The position numbers were made by a program, and so were the translations under genes. Source: Desulfobacterales bacterium (lineage in GTDB: Bacteria > Desulfobacterota > Desulfobacteria > Desulfobacterales > JAAELO01). From it: 64,000 nucleotides of DNA. A model generated the notes under the pieces. The model saw only the letters and a list, made by a program, of their open reading frames with translations, was not told the DNA's origin and searched no databases. Positions within the stretch are counted from its first letter, which is position 1. Every line of letters starts with the position of its first letter. The DNA lies in the NCBI GenBank assembly GCA_024226555.1, contig JAAELO010000820.1, positions 1-64,000 on the forward strand, read 5' to 3'. Of this stretch, positions 8,799 through 17,604 are shown one piece after another.

Positions 8799-9629
8799 CT
8801 AAAAAGAATCCTTTAAAATTGAACTAATAAGTTGATCAACCTTTCCTGCTGTGCCCTGCATAACAGAAACTACAGATTCAAGTGTCGCAGGTTCCGGGTT
8901 TTCAGGATCATTAATATTTGCAATCACAGAAAGACCAAGAATTTTCATTCCGGCATGGACCCCGGTTATGACTTCATGGATGGTCGAAAACCCTACAGCA
9001 TCGCAGCCTATGGTTTTAAGGTATCTCATTTCAGCAGGGGTTTCAAGGACAGGGCCTGGCAGGCCTGCATAAAAACCTTTTTGTATCTGAATGCTTAATG
9101 ATTTTCCTTTTTCAAAGGCTAAATCAACCAGCTTCTTATCATAAGCATTTATCATATCAGGGAACCTAAGGCCCCATGAATCTACATTCTGACCTGTTAA
9201 TGGGTTTGAGCCAGTCAGATTCACATGATCAGTTATAATCATGATATCACCTTCATTAAATGTAAGGTTAAGTCCACCAGAAGCGTTTGTAACAATTAGC
9301 GACCCAACTCCCATCTCCTGCATAACTCTGACAGGAAAAGTCACTTCGAGTGGTGTGTAACCTTCGTAAAGATGAAACCTTCCCTGCATAACAATAATTT
9401 CTTTCCCATTTAAGGTACCAAAAATCAGCTTTCCCTCATGACTTTCAACTGTTGAAACAGGAAAATTTGGTATATCATCATATTTAATTTCAAAATCAGT
9501 TTTTACCGAATCTGCACAGTCTCCAAGGCCAGTGCCTGCCAAAATTCCTATTTCCGGGTTGATTGAAGTTTTTTCTTTTAAAAAAAGAGCGCTTTCCATA
9601 ACTTTAGCTTTATAGCTTTTATCATTCAT
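8799..9629 (-). CDS. Purine nucleoside phosphorylase
   Basis: A trimeric-type PNP that splits purine nucleosides with phosphate. Visible motifs are GILAGTGLG (phosphate loop), QGRFHLYEG, NASGGLN, and GPVLETPAEM with the base-binding Glu, then GFSTIHEV and an Asn in VIANIN. The ATG at 9629 is preferred over the longer frame to 9692 because GGGAGA precedes it closely and the longer start would overlap the upstream KamA gene. It follows kamA by 13 bases on the same strand, so they form an operon. The complete nucleoside ABC transporter at 20-25 kb could supply its substrates. Confidence 0.93.
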   Translation of the reverse strand: MNDKSYKAKVMESALFLKEKTSINPEIGILAGTGLGDCADSVKTDFEIKYDDIPNFPVSTVESHEGKLIFGTLNGKEIIVMQGRFHLYEGYTPLEVTFPVRVMQEMGVGSLIVTNASGGLNLTFNEGDIMIITDHVNLTGSNPLTGQNVDSWGLRFPDMINAYDKKLVDLAFEKGKSLSIQIQKGFYAGLPGPVLETPAEMRYLKTIGCDAVGFSTIHEVITGVHAGMKILGLSVIANINDPENPEPATLESVVSVMQGTAGKVDQLISSILKDSF

Positions 9630-9642
9630 ATTTTCTCCCGGA

Positions 9643-10704
9643 TCAATTTGAGGGTTCTTTATAGTAATATATTTCCCCATTATAATTCTCAATTTTTAAA
9701 ACGCCATCCTCTCTCTTTTTAATATATTCAGGAAGCAGAGGTATTTTGCCCCCTCCATCAGGAAGCTCAAGCATATACTGGGGAATACACAAACCTGAAA
9801 GTTTGCCCCTTAATCGTTTCATAATTTCCAGACCTTCAGATATGTTAACTCTAAAATGATCAGTCCCTTTTATTGGGTCTGGATGATGAAGATAGTATGG
9901 TTTTACTTTTATCCTCACAAGCTCTTTAAAAAGTTCTCCCATAACGATATGGTTGTTATTAATACCCCTTAACAAAACAGTCTGACATCCAAGAGGAATC
10001 CCTTTATTTATAAGTTTTCCACATGCTTCTTCAGAGTATTCTGTAATCTCATTTGGATGATTAAAGTGTGTTATTATGTACAATGATTTTCTTCCCGAAA
10101 GTACATTTACAAGATTATCTGTTATCCTTTGTGGCAAAGTGCAAAGAACTCTTGAATGAATTCTTATTGTGGAGACATGATTAATATTATCTAATTCATT
10201 AAGAAGTTCGTTAAGGTATCTGGTATCGAGCATCAAGGGATCTCCACCAGATAATATAACTTCACTTATAGTCTTCTCACTTTTAATATAATCTATTGCA
10301 TCATCCAATAAAGGAATCTCTTTTTTACCGATCTCCCTTTTTCTCATGCAGTGCCTGCAATTAACAGCGCACCTCGCTGAGGTTTTTATAAGGATTCTAT
10401 CCGGGTATCTATGTATAAATGAACTATCTGTTTTATCTTCAACAAATGGATCTGAAATGCATTTTGTTTGTAACTCCAACAAATCCGGTACTGATTGTTT
10501 GAACACCGGATCATTATAATCTTTAATAAGGGAAAAGTAGTAAGGGTTGATTAGAATTGGATAATTTTTTATAACTGCTTCCAGTCCCTTACTATCCATA
10601 TGAAACGAAAGATCATTGTAACTGGTTATACTTTCAGCCATCAAATCACGCCAACTTTTCATTTTCATTTTTTCATTAAAATTCAGGGGCCTTAAGAGGG
10701 CCAT
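9643..10704 (-). CDS. KamA-family radical SAM aminomutase
   Basis: From ATG 10704 (GAAAGAG about 9 bases upstream) the protein shows the radical SAM cluster motif Cys112-x3-Cys116-x2-Cys119 in RCAVNCRHCMRK, then SGGDPL and the lysine 2,3-aminomutase-type sequence CQTVLLRGINN. At about 353 residues it is shorter than clostridial KamA (about 416) and closer to EpmB-like or stand-alone KamA-family enzymes. No efp or epmA is in the window, so lysine versus EF-P-lysine as substrate is open. It is in an operon with the PNP gene downstream. Confidence 0.88.
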   Translation of the reverse strand: MALLRPLNFNEKMKMKSWRDLMAESITSYNDLSFHMDSKGLEAVIKNYPILINPYYFSLIKDYNDPVFKQSVPDLLELQTKCISDPFVEDKTDSSFIHRYPDRILIKTSARCAVNCRHCMRKREIGKKEIPLLDDAIDYIKSEKTISEVILSGGDPLMLDTRYLNELLNELDNINHVSTIRIHSRVLCTLPQRITDNLVNVLSGRKSLYIITHFNHPNEITEYSEEACGKLINKGIPLGCQTVLLRGINNNHIVMGELFKELVRIKVKPYYLHHPDPIKGTDHFRVNISEGLEIMKRLRGKLSGLCIPQYMLELPDGGGKIPLLPEYIKKREDGVLKIENYNGEIYYYKEPSN

Positions 10705-10820
10705 TTTTATTATCTCTTTCAAAATTAAAAGTTTTAAAATTTATAAAAACGTTAAGTTTTTTCAGTAATAGCAATATAAGTATTGAAAATCTTCTTAAAT
10801 TATGAAAATTTATAACTATA

Positions 10821-10912
10821 GGCAACCTCTAATAACGACTATTTGATCGAATTGCAGCAATTATTTTTTTCTATTGCCTTGTAATTGAAATTTCTTTTAA
10901 TTTGAGGCTACC
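10821..10912. repeat. MITE-like repeat, short diverged copy
   Basis: The left end GGCAACCTCTAATAA and right end TTTGAGGCTACC are diverged terminal repeats of the family, 92 bp apart. The flanks are TATA and AATA, three of four matching. It lies in the divergent gap 10705-10978 between kamA and the DamX-like gene, where I see no other signal. Confidence 0.6.
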
Positions 10913-10978
10913 AATATAACAAACTCATAACAACAGTTTTAGATGGATAGCTTATAAAACGTTACTTAAAAATACCCT

Positions 10979-12448
10979 ATGAATAAAGATATTAAAAATA
11001 CAGGAGTTGAGCCCAAGTTTGTAAAGTTCTACAATCTCAGACACAACCCTTTCAATTTAGAGCCTGAACAAAAATATTTTTACATAAATTCAACACTGGG
11101 TCAGAGAATGGAATTCTTAAATCGTTTAGTAAAAAGCGATGATTTCCTTATTCTTGTTATCGGTGAAGAGGGTGCAGGGAAAACAACTCTCTTAAATCAT
11201 TTTCTTTCAAAAGCCAGTGAAAAATGGCGTTCATGTAAAATATCAGCAACTCCAGCCTCAGAAAAAACTGAATTTGAAAATTTAAACGGGCACCCGGCAT
11301 TCATTCTTCAAAATGAAGAACTTCCCGTAATAATGCTTGATAATGCACATAAATTATCTACCGATGAACTTCAATTTCTAATTGAACTTGCAGGAAAATC
11401 TGGTCACTCATCAAAACTAAAAAGAGTTGTCCTCTTCTGTGAACCTAAGATACAGGTCAAGCTTTCAGATCTTTCAAGCAAAGTTTCTGATGAAAACACA
11501 ATAAACAAAATATATATACCCCAGCTTACTAATGGTGATACTAAAGAGTATTTAGAACAAAGACTAAATGTCGCTGGTTATAAAGGGCAGTTTCCCTTTT
11601 CTGCTAATGATCTTGGTAAAATTTCCAAACAAGGTGGGATTCCCGGAAAAATAAATGAAGAAGCGGCTATTATTCTTGAAAAAAAGGCTGATAGAAATAT
11701 TTTTAACAAATTAAGAAACATAGGCCTTGTTGCGGCATCATTTATAGCTGCTGTACTGATTTCAGCTGTGTTCCTTAAAGATAATAATAATGTTATTAAA
11801 GATAAATCTGAGAATATCAAAATCGAGAGTCCGGAATTTGAGGATATCATTGAGGAAGAAGATCCTGTTGAAAAAATAAATGAAACCCGGAAACAGGAAA
11901 CCCTTGAAGAAAAGGACCCTGTTGAGGAAATAAGTGAAGCCCAGAAACAGGAAATTCTTGAAAAAATTGGTGAGGTTGATGTAACAATTTCTGAAGAAAA
12001 AAAAAAAGATACAACAGAGCCTAAAGTATCGCAAACCCCTCCAAAGGAAAAAAAAGTTGCAAAGAAAAAAACGGTTAATTTAAGAGAGTTGAAAAGAGAG
12101 AGATGGCTTTTAGCTCAAAAACCATCATATTTTACACTTCAGATTTTAGGTGTTAGAAAGAAGGAATCTCTTTTAAGGTTTGTTAGAAAACATAAACTAA
12201 AAAACTATGCTTATTTTCATACCTCGTTTAAAAACAAAGACTGGTACCCTCTTCTTTATGGTGTTTATCCAACATTTAAAGCAGCAACATCAGCGATTAA
12301 AAAACTGCCAAAAGAGTTTAGGGAATATTCTCCATGGGTGAGACAGATGTCATCTGTTCATAGAGCGATTAGAAATAAAAGAACTGCCCTTAATATAAAA
12401 AAAATTATTGCAATAAAATCAGACAGACAGAAGGCCAATGAAAGTTAA
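10979..12448 (+). CDS. AAA ATPase with C-terminal SPOR domain (DamX/ExeA-like)
   Basis: Residues about 20-235 are an ExeA/DamX-type ATPase: NPFNLEPE, Walker A GEEGAGKTT (62-70) and Walker B IMLDNAH (118-124). One transmembrane helix lies at 248-266, then an acidic linker with an internal duplication (DPVEKINETRKQE / DPVEEISEAQKQE), and a SPOR-like domain (about 378-455) with FTLQILGV and DWYPLLYGVY. SPOR domains bind denuded septal peptidoglycan, so a role in division or envelope anchoring is likely. No Shine-Dalgarno sequence is visible before the ATG. Nudix, helicase and HAD genes follow, mostly overlapping. Confidence 0.82.
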   Translation: MNKDIKNTGVEPKFVKFYNLRHNPFNLEPEQKYFYINSTLGQRMEFLNRLVKSDDFLILVIGEEGAGKTTLLNHFLSKASEKWRSCKISATPASEKTEFENLNGHPAFILQNEELPVIMLDNAHKLSTDELQFLIELAGKSGHSSKLKRVVLFCEPKIQVKLSDLSSKVSDENTINKIYIPQLTNGDTKEYLEQRLNVAGYKGQFPFSANDLGKISKQGGIPGKINEEAAIILEKKADRNIFNKLRNIGLVAASFIAAVLISAVFLKDNNNVIKDKSENIKIESPEFEDIIEEEDPVEKINETRKQETLEEKDPVEEISEAQKQEILEKIGEVDVTISEEKKKDTTEPKVSQTPPKEKKVAKKKTVNLRELKRERWLLAQKPSYFTLQILGVRKKESLLRFVRKHKLKNYAYFHTSFKNKDWYPLLYGVYPTFKAATSAIKKLPKEFREYSPWVRQMSSVHRAIRNKRTALNIKKIIAIKSDRQKANES

Positions 12449-12854
12449 AAATAGTGTGGAATGCTGGTTATATAATAAGGATACAGAGAAATTTCTGATC
12501 CTTCAATGCCCTGAAACTGAAAGACACAAAAAATGCTGGCAACCTGTTACAGGTGGAATTGAGACAGGCGAGACCCCTCTTGAAGCTTGCATTAGAGAAG
12601 TTCGGGAAGAATCAGGTCTGAAGATAAAAACAGATGATTTAAATATTGTTATCGATAAAATAATATTTGAAATTCCTGAAGAGGATATGGAGTTAAGAAG
12701 GACTATTTTTATCGTTTATACAACTGAAACAGAAGTTATTTTATCAGATGAGCACTTATCATTTAAGTGGGAATCACCTGAGAATATATATGATAAACTT
12801 CTCTGGAACAGTAATAAAACGACATTTATGAAAATTAAGTCCCTGGTTCAATAG
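12438..12854 (+). CDS. Nudix hydrolase
   Basis: The 138 residues contain a perfect Nudix box at 39-61: Gly39, Glu45, Arg53-Glu54, Glu57-Glu58 and Gly60. The N-terminal VECWLYNKDTEKFLIL and CWQPVTGG resemble the dihydroneopterin triphosphate/dATP pyrophosphohydrolase branch (NudB-like), which is a tentative assignment. The start overlaps the end of the preceding gene by 11 bases, indicating translational coupling. Confidence 0.9.
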   Translation: MKVKNSVECWLYNKDTEKFLILQCPETERHKKCWQPVTGGIETGETPLEACIREVREESGLKIKTDDLNIVIDKIIFEIPEEDMELRRTIFIVYTTETEVILSDEHLSFKWESPENIYDKLLWNSNKTTFMKIKSLVQ

Positions 12855-13007
12855 GATTACAGTCTTCCCAAAAAACTTATTCTATTAAATTCAAGATGTT
12901 AAAATTATGTTTTTCTTGAATAGTATTTGGTTTTCAGGTATCAATTGCTAAAATCTATTAAAGTTAGGAAATATTTTGCAGCTGTACAAAAAAATAAAGG
13001 GTACAAT

Positions 13008-14591
13008 TTGTTTAAAAAACTATTAGTAAAAATAACCGGCATATTCAGCAAAGATAAGGAGCAGGAAAAACCAATAACTGCTCAGGATGCAATGCCATTT
13101 CCAAGCATCTCCAAGGCAAAAGTAAAATCTCAAAAAAGAAAAACAGCCTATCCGAAAAAGAAACCTGCAAAAACAGCAAAAAAACTACCTCCGAAAAAGA
13201 AGAGTGTTGAACAAAAACCCAAGGAAAAACAACCAACCTGGAAAATTTCTGAATTTAAAGTAGAAAAGACTGAAGGTAAATTAAGATTTCACGATCTTCC
13301 CATTTCAGACTCTATAATGCATGGTATTTTTGATCTTAATTTCAAATATTGTTCACCAATTCAGGCAGGAATTCTTCCGGAATCTCTTAAAGGTAAGGAT
13401 GTTACCGGTAAAGCTCAAACTGGTACTGGAAAAACCGCAGCATTTTTAATCACAATCCTTTCAAGACTTTTAATAGGTGGAAAGCCTAAATACAAAAAAG
13501 CAAGACCTATTAGAGCTTTAATACTTGCTCCAACAAGAGAATTAGCTATTCAGATCGAAAAAGAGGCAAAAGCACTTGGTAAGTATACCGGTTTAAATGT
13601 CTTAGCAGTCTATGGTGGAACTGGTTATGAAAAGCAGAGACAGGTTTTAGCAAGAAGAAATACAGATATTGTTGTAGCAACACCCGGCAGACTCATTGAT
13701 TTCAAGCAGAAAAAAGCTGTGCATCTTGATAAAGCAGAAATAGTTGTTCTTGATGAAGCCGACAGAATGCTGGATATGGGTTTTATACCAGATGTTCGAA
13801 ATATTATTTACAGCACCCCACCAAAAGATAAAAGACAAACCATGTTTTTCAGTGCTACTCTAACTCCTGAAATTTCAAATCTGACTAATCAATGGACCAA
13901 AAACCCTGTTTCCATAGAAATAGAACCCGAACAGGTGGCATCTGATAATATTAATCAGGTTATCTATATAGTTACAATGCAGGAAAAATTTAATCTTCTA
14001 TATAATCTTATTACAAAGAAGAAACTTGAGAAAGTAATTATATTTGTTAACAGGCGTGATCAAACCAGGTATTTACATGAAAAACTGCAACAACATGGCA
14101 TAAAAACAGCCCTTCTTTCAGGAGAGGTTTCCCAGGTAAAACGAGAGAAAGCCCTGGAAAGTTTCAAAAACGGAAAAATTACAGCCCTTGTTGCAACCGA
14201 TGTCGCAGCAAGAGGAATTCATGTTGATGATGTCAGCCATGTCGTAAACTATACTCTACCAACTGATCCTGAGCATTATGTTCACAGAATCGGAAGGACT
14301 GGAAGAGCAGGAATGAAAGGGGTTGCAATTAGTTGCGCCTGTGAAGAGGATTCCTTCCACATCCCTGATATAGAGAAATTTATTGGAAGAAAACTTGATT
14401 GCGAATATCCGGATGATAAATATCTTGTAACTCCACCAAAGCCAAAAAAACAGGCCCAAAGATCTGGAGTTAAAAAGACCCATAACAGACATCAGCAGAG
14501 AAGAACGAGACCCCATACAAGAAGACCCTCCAAAGGAAAGCCACAAGGTAGAAGAGTAGATGGAAAAGATAAACGTGAGCAAAAAAGATGA
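13008..14591 (+). CDS. DEAD-box RNA helicase (RhlB-like)
   Basis: All core motifs are visible: Q motif region CSPIQAGILP, AQTGTGKTAAF (motif I), PTRELA, TPGR, VLDEADRM (motif II), FSATL (III), IIFVNRR, ATDVAARGIHVD and HRIGRTGRAG (VI). A Lys/Pro-rich N-terminal extension and an Arg/Lys/Gln-rich C-tail flank the core, as in RhlB and other RNA-binding members. The frame opens at 12927, but TTG 13008 has AAAGGG six bases before it and is the likelier start. The 3' end overlaps the next gene by 32 bases. It probably remodels RNA during decay or ribosome assembly. Confidence 0.93.
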   Translation: MFKKLLVKITGIFSKDKEQEKPITAQDAMPFPSISKAKVKSQKRKTAYPKKKPAKTAKKLPPKKKSVEQKPKEKQPTWKISEFKVEKTEGKLRFHDLPISDSIMHGIFDLNFKYCSPIQAGILPESLKGKDVTGKAQTGTGKTAAFLITILSRLLIGGKPKYKKARPIRALILAPTRELAIQIEKEAKALGKYTGLNVLAVYGGTGYEKQRQVLARRNTDIVVATPGRLIDFKQKKAVHLDKAEIVVLDEADRMLDMGFIPDVRNIIYSTPPKDKRQTMFFSATLTPEISNLTNQWTKNPVSIEIEPEQVASDNINQVIYIVTMQEKFNLLYNLITKKKLEKVIIFVNRRDQTRYLHEKLQQHGIKTALLSGEVSQVKREKALESFKNGKITALVATDVAARGIHVDDVSHVVNYTLPTDPEHYVHRIGRTGRAGMKGVAISCACEEDSFHIPDIEKFIGRKLDCEYPDDKYLVTPPKPKKQAQRSGVKKTHNRHQQRRTRPHTRRPSKGKPQGRRVDGKDKREQKR

Positions 14592-15195
14592 TATTAAATT
14601 AATTCTCTTTGATTTGGGCGGGGTTCTTGTTGAACCATCAGGAGTTCAAACAATTATTGAATGGACTCAAAAAAGCATTGAAGAGCTTTGGGAACTTTGG
14701 CTAAAATCAAAATCAGTAAGAGATTTTGAAAGTGGTAAAACAGATAAAGTTGAATTTGCGAGTGAAGTTGTAAAAGAATTTTCAATTAATGTCTCACCAG
14801 ATACCTTTCTCGATGCTTTTGCAACCTGGGCAAATACATTGTATCCTGGAACAAAAGAGTTATTAAAAAATTTATCCCAAAATTTTGAAATAGCATCCCT
14901 TTCAAATACAAACGAAGTTCACTGGAAAATTCTAACCGAAGACCTTAAAATTGATGATTGTTTTGACCACAACTTTCCATCCCATAAAACAGGTCTGTTA
15001 AAACCAGATGAAGCTCCATTTATAAATGTCTCCGAATCATTAGGAATAGATTATAAAAATATACTTTTTTTGGATGATAATCTTCCAAATATTAGAACCG
15101 CACAAAAACTGGGTATAGAGGCAAATGTTACAAATGGTTTGACTGGGGTATATAATATTCTTTCCGGATATAATATTTGGGATTGCAAAAACTGA
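14560..15195 (+). CDS. HAD-family phosphatase (YihX-like)
   Basis: HAD motifs are in order: LFDLGGVLVEP (motif I, with Gly in the usual second-Asp position as in YihX-type members), SLSNTNEVHW (motif II), the Lys of TGLLKPDEAPF (III) and LFLDDNLPNI (IV). The length of 211 residues fits subfamily IA. It likely dephosphorylates small sugar phosphates, the usual activity of the group; the substrate is unknown. It starts inside the helicase gene, so it is coupled to it, and ends six bases before a repeat. Confidence 0.88.
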   Translation: MEKINVSKKDDIKLILFDLGGVLVEPSGVQTIIEWTQKSIEELWELWLKSKSVRDFESGKTDKVEFASEVVKEFSINVSPDTFLDAFATWANTLYPGTKELLKNLSQNFEIASLSNTNEVHWKILTEDLKIDDCFDHNFPSHKTGLLKPDEAPFINVSESLGIDYKNILFLDDNLPNIRTAQKLGIEANVTNGLTGVYNILSGYNIWDCKN

Positions 15196-15200
15196 GTAAA

Positions 15201-15329
15201 GGGAACCCTCTAATAATAGATAATTTTGATGAAATTAAACGTTTATAAAAGCTTTAATTTTATAAACATACAACAGTTTATTTTGATTATACGAAGTATT
15301 TCGGAAAAAGAGCAGTTATTAAAATTGTT
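15201..15329 (+). repeat. MITE-like repeat, right end eroded
   Basis: The left end GGGAACCCTCTAATAATAG is followed by the GTTTATAAAAGCTTT hairpin module and then the family right-half segment GAGCAGTTATTA, after which the expected AGATTCCC is missing. The left flank is TAAA. The copy begins six bases after the HAD stop codon and occupies the convergent gap to the HtrA gene, together with the RNA candidate that follows. Confidence 0.7.
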
Positions 15330-15331
15330 TT

Positions 15332-15428
15332 AAAAGATAAACCCTGGTTTGTTGTTTTTACCTAAGGGAGGAGGAATCACAACTTTTTACACCAGGGTCT
15401 ATCTTTTAGGCGGCCGGGGAAGCCACCT
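15332..15428 (-). ncRNA. Candidate structured small RNA downstream of the HtrA gene
   Basis: Read on the minus strand there are two stems. The first is AGGTGGC with GCCGCCT (loop of 7). The second is a 16-bp stem AAAAGATAGACCCTGG with CCAGGGTTTATCTTTT (loop of 44). Each has one non-Watson-Crick pair, and both are G-U wobbles on the minus strand but C-A mismatches on the plus strand, so transcription on the minus strand is indicated. Inside the big loop GTTGT pairs with ACAAC and exposes TTCCTCCTCCC, which is complementary to Shine-Dalgarno sequences. It begins 23 bases beyond the HtrA stop, so it could be a 3'-UTR-derived regulator or simply a large terminator structure. Confidence 0.45.
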
Positions 15429-15450
15429 TATCTCGAACGCTTTTCATTTT

Positions 15451-16845
15451 TTACTTAGTAATGGTTATTGGTATTATAATTGAGTTAGCTCGTTTTATTA
15501 AGAAATCAATCTGCTCACCTTTTCTTGTATTATCAAGTATGCTCATATATTTTTTCTTGGTTTTTACAGATATTCTATTAACTTCTAAAATCATATCTCC
15601 TCTTCTAAAGCCAGCTTTTGAACCTATACTGTTTTGTTCAACAGCTGTTATAATGATACCTTTATCAAGACCATAACGTCTTCTCATTTCGGGGGTTACA
15701 TCGTTCACACTAATTCCGATTTCATCAAATCCCCTTGCGAGATTTTTACGTGCTTTTTTCTCTAGTTTGCTTCTTTTACCAAGGCTTGCATATATGGTTT
15801 TAGTTCTGCCACTTCTTAAAACCTTTAGTTTAACTTTCTCACCGGCTTTAATTGAGGCTATGTAAAGAGATAGCTCTTTTCCTGTTGTAACCTTTTTACC
15901 ATTAACCGATATAATAATATCATTAATTCTAATACCGGCTTTTGAAGCTGGATGACCTTTATAGACATCTACAACAAGAACACCTTTTTTATTTTTAACT
16001 TTGTAATATTTAGCAAGATCCGGTGTTAAATCCTGAATTCCAACACCAAGCCATCCTCTGTTAACTTCACCAGAGTTTTTAAGCTGACTTATTATACCTT
16101 TAGCCATATTTACAGGGATAGCAAAACCTATACCATAACCACTCTTAATAATAGCTGTGTTTATCCCAATAACTTTTCCTTTTAGATTGATTAGTGGACC
16201 ACCGCTGTTGCCAGGGTTAATTGATGCATCTGTCTGAAGAAAATTATCGTAGGGACCTTGTCCTATCACTCGACCTTTACCACTAATGATACCAGCTGTT
16301 ACAGTTTGCTCAAAACCAAATGGACTACCAATAGCAATAACCCACTCACCTACCTCTATTTTTTCTGAGTCTCCAAACTTAATTGGTGTTAAATCAGAAC
16401 TTTCAGGTATTTTAATCAAGGCAAGATCAGTTTTAGGATCACGTCCTATGATTTTTGCTTTTGCTGTTTTACCATTAAAAAGCTTTACACTGATAACATC
16501 AGCATTTTCCACAACATGGTTGTTGGTAACAATGTAACCTTTTTTATCTATAATAAATCCAGATCCGAGACTTCTCTGTTTGTAACCTTTTCTTGGGTTA
16601 GGGCCAAAAAATTCTCTGAATGGATTATTTCTATCATTTGGATCTCCAAAAAAATGTTTGTACACACGGTTACTTCCTTTAACTGTCTTCTCCGTACGTA
16701 TATTTACGACAGATGTTTTTACATTTTTAGCAAGCTCACTAAAATTTGCTGGTATTTTTGTAGCGGCACTTGATACAGATGTTACTGAAAAAAGAAAAAC
16801 CGCTGTCAATATAAGTAATTTATGTCTATTTATTATTTTATTCAT
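15451..16845 (-). CDS. degP: Periplasmic serine protease HtrA/DegP, two PDZ domains
   Basis: This envelope-stress protease and chaperone degrades misfolded periplasmic proteins. A signal peptide (about 1-27) precedes the trypsin-like domain with triad His110 (TNNHVVE), Asp140 (DPKTDLALI) and Ser214 (NPGNSGGP). Two PDZ domains follow, at about 263-355 and 370-464. The ATG at 16845 is chosen over an in-frame TTG at 16857 because GGAGGAG ends three to four bases before it. The gene is monocistronic. A candidate small RNA lies directly downstream on the same strand. Confidence 0.95.
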   Translation of the reverse strand: MNKIINRHKLLILTAVFLFSVTSVSSAATKIPANFSELAKNVKTSVVNIRTEKTVKGSNRVYKHFFGDPNDRNNPFREFFGPNPRKGYKQRSLGSGFIIDKKGYIVTNNHVVENADVISVKLFNGKTAKAKIIGRDPKTDLALIKIPESSDLTPIKFGDSEKIEVGEWVIAIGSPFGFEQTVTAGIISGKGRVIGQGPYDNFLQTDASINPGNSGGPLINLKGKVIGINTAIIKSGYGIGFAIPVNMAKGIISQLKNSGEVNRGWLGVGIQDLTPDLAKYYKVKNKKGVLVVDVYKGHPASKAGIRINDIIISVNGKKVTTGKELSLYIASIKAGEKVKLKVLRSGRTKTIYASLGKRSKLEKKARKNLARGFDEIGISVNDVTPEMRRRYGLDKGIIITAVEQNSIGSKAGFRRGDMILEVNRISVKTKKKYMSILDNTRKGEQIDFLIKRANSIIIPITITK

Positions 16846-16976
16846 AATCTCCTCCAAACAATTCTTTTAATAACTTTAAGATCCGTTTCTAATTTTTGAA
16901 TTTAATATACATTATTATAGTTAACTTGGAGATGACGGAAAGATTACCAAAAAGTAATGTATGTAATAAAACTTAT

Positions 16977-17142
16977 GGTAACCTCTAATAAATATCTTCT
17001 TACTGAACTACAGTAGTTTTCGTTAATCAGTTTGTAATGCTGTGAATGCTTCGCATTACACTGAGTTATTCAAAAAAAAGAACTGTTATAAAGCTTTTAT
17101 AAGCGTTGAATTTCAACCAAAAATCATAGTTATTAGAGGTGT
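16977..17142. repeat. MITE-like repeat with GAATGCTTCGCATTA hairpin module
   Basis: The ends are GGTAACCTCTAATAAA and TAGTTATTAGAGG. Inside is a TAATGCTGTGAATGCTTCGCATTA segment shared only with the copy at 45480, plus the AAGCTTTTATAA module. The outer bases of the right end are altered. Immediately outside, the left flank TGTATGTAATAAAACTTAT and the right flank TGTATGTAATGAAACCTGA agree at 15 of 19 positions, an unusual flanking direct repeat for this family. Confidence 0.7.
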
Positions 17143-17229
17143 ATGTAATGAAACCTGAAATAGGATTTTATAGCGCTTTAATATTTTGTATTCTTTAAAA
17201 AATGAAACTTGCAGATAACTACTAAACTT

Positions 17230-17535
17230 TTAAGGTTTCCAGAGATAGGCGTCAAAGTCTATGGAATCGGTACTATCAAATTTAACACCTTCATTCATTA
17301 GTAAATGTTTTTGTATTTTATCATGGGGATCTTTAAGGGAGATCTGTCCAAATCTGTTTACAACTCTATGCCAGGGAAGGTTCTCTTTTTCAGAATATAT
17401 ATGTAAAATCCTTACAATTTGCCTTGCAGCACGAGGATTTCCACTGAGCGCGGCTATTTGTCCATAAGTGGCAATTTTGCCGCTGGGAATCCTTTTTAAT
17501 ATTTCAATGACTTTTTTGGCAAAAGGGCTAACCAT
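17230..17535 (-). CDS. Alkyltransferase-like protein (ATL, MGMT homologue without the Cys)
   Basis: The 101 residues cover only the DNA-binding half of O6-methylguanine-DNA methyltransferase. The active-site PCHR is replaced by PWHR with Trp55, the hallmark of ATL proteins; the Arg finger (Arg38 in NPRAARQIV) and Tyr24 are kept. Family members bind O6-alkylguanine, cannot remove the alkyl group and hand the lesion to nucleotide excision repair. It starts at 17535, just beyond the terminator of the oad operon, so it is probably expressed separately. Confidence 0.92.
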   Translation of the reverse strand: MVSPFAKKVIEILKRIPSGKIATYGQIAALSGNPRAARQIVRILHIYSEKENLPWHRVVNRFGQISLKDPHDKIQKHLLMNEGVKFDSTDSIDFDAYLWKP

Positions 17536-17553
17536 TTAGACCTACAAATTAAA

Positions 17554-17577
17554 AAAGGCAGGTAAAAACCTGCCTTT
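17554..17577 (-). terminator. Intrinsic terminator of the oad operon
   Basis: AAAGGCAGGT and ACCTGCCTTT form a perfect 10-bp stem with a 4-base loop. On the minus strand it is followed by a run of T (the A-run at 17551-17556 on the plus strand). It lies 28 bases after the oadB stop codon. Confidence 0.9.
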
Positions 17578-17604
17578 ATTGTTAGAAAATTTTAAAACTT
17601 TTTA

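Noticed and set aside
9643-10704. Assignment of the KamA-family protein as EpmB acting on elongation factor P
   Set aside because: Length fits, but neither efp nor epmA is in the window and specificity residues cannot be judged by eye.
15332-15428. Interpretation as SRP (4.5S), 6S RNA or a known riboswitch
   Set aside because: The SRP GGAAGGAAGCAGCC core is absent and the 6S central bubble could not be drawn; kept only as an unclassified RNA candidate.
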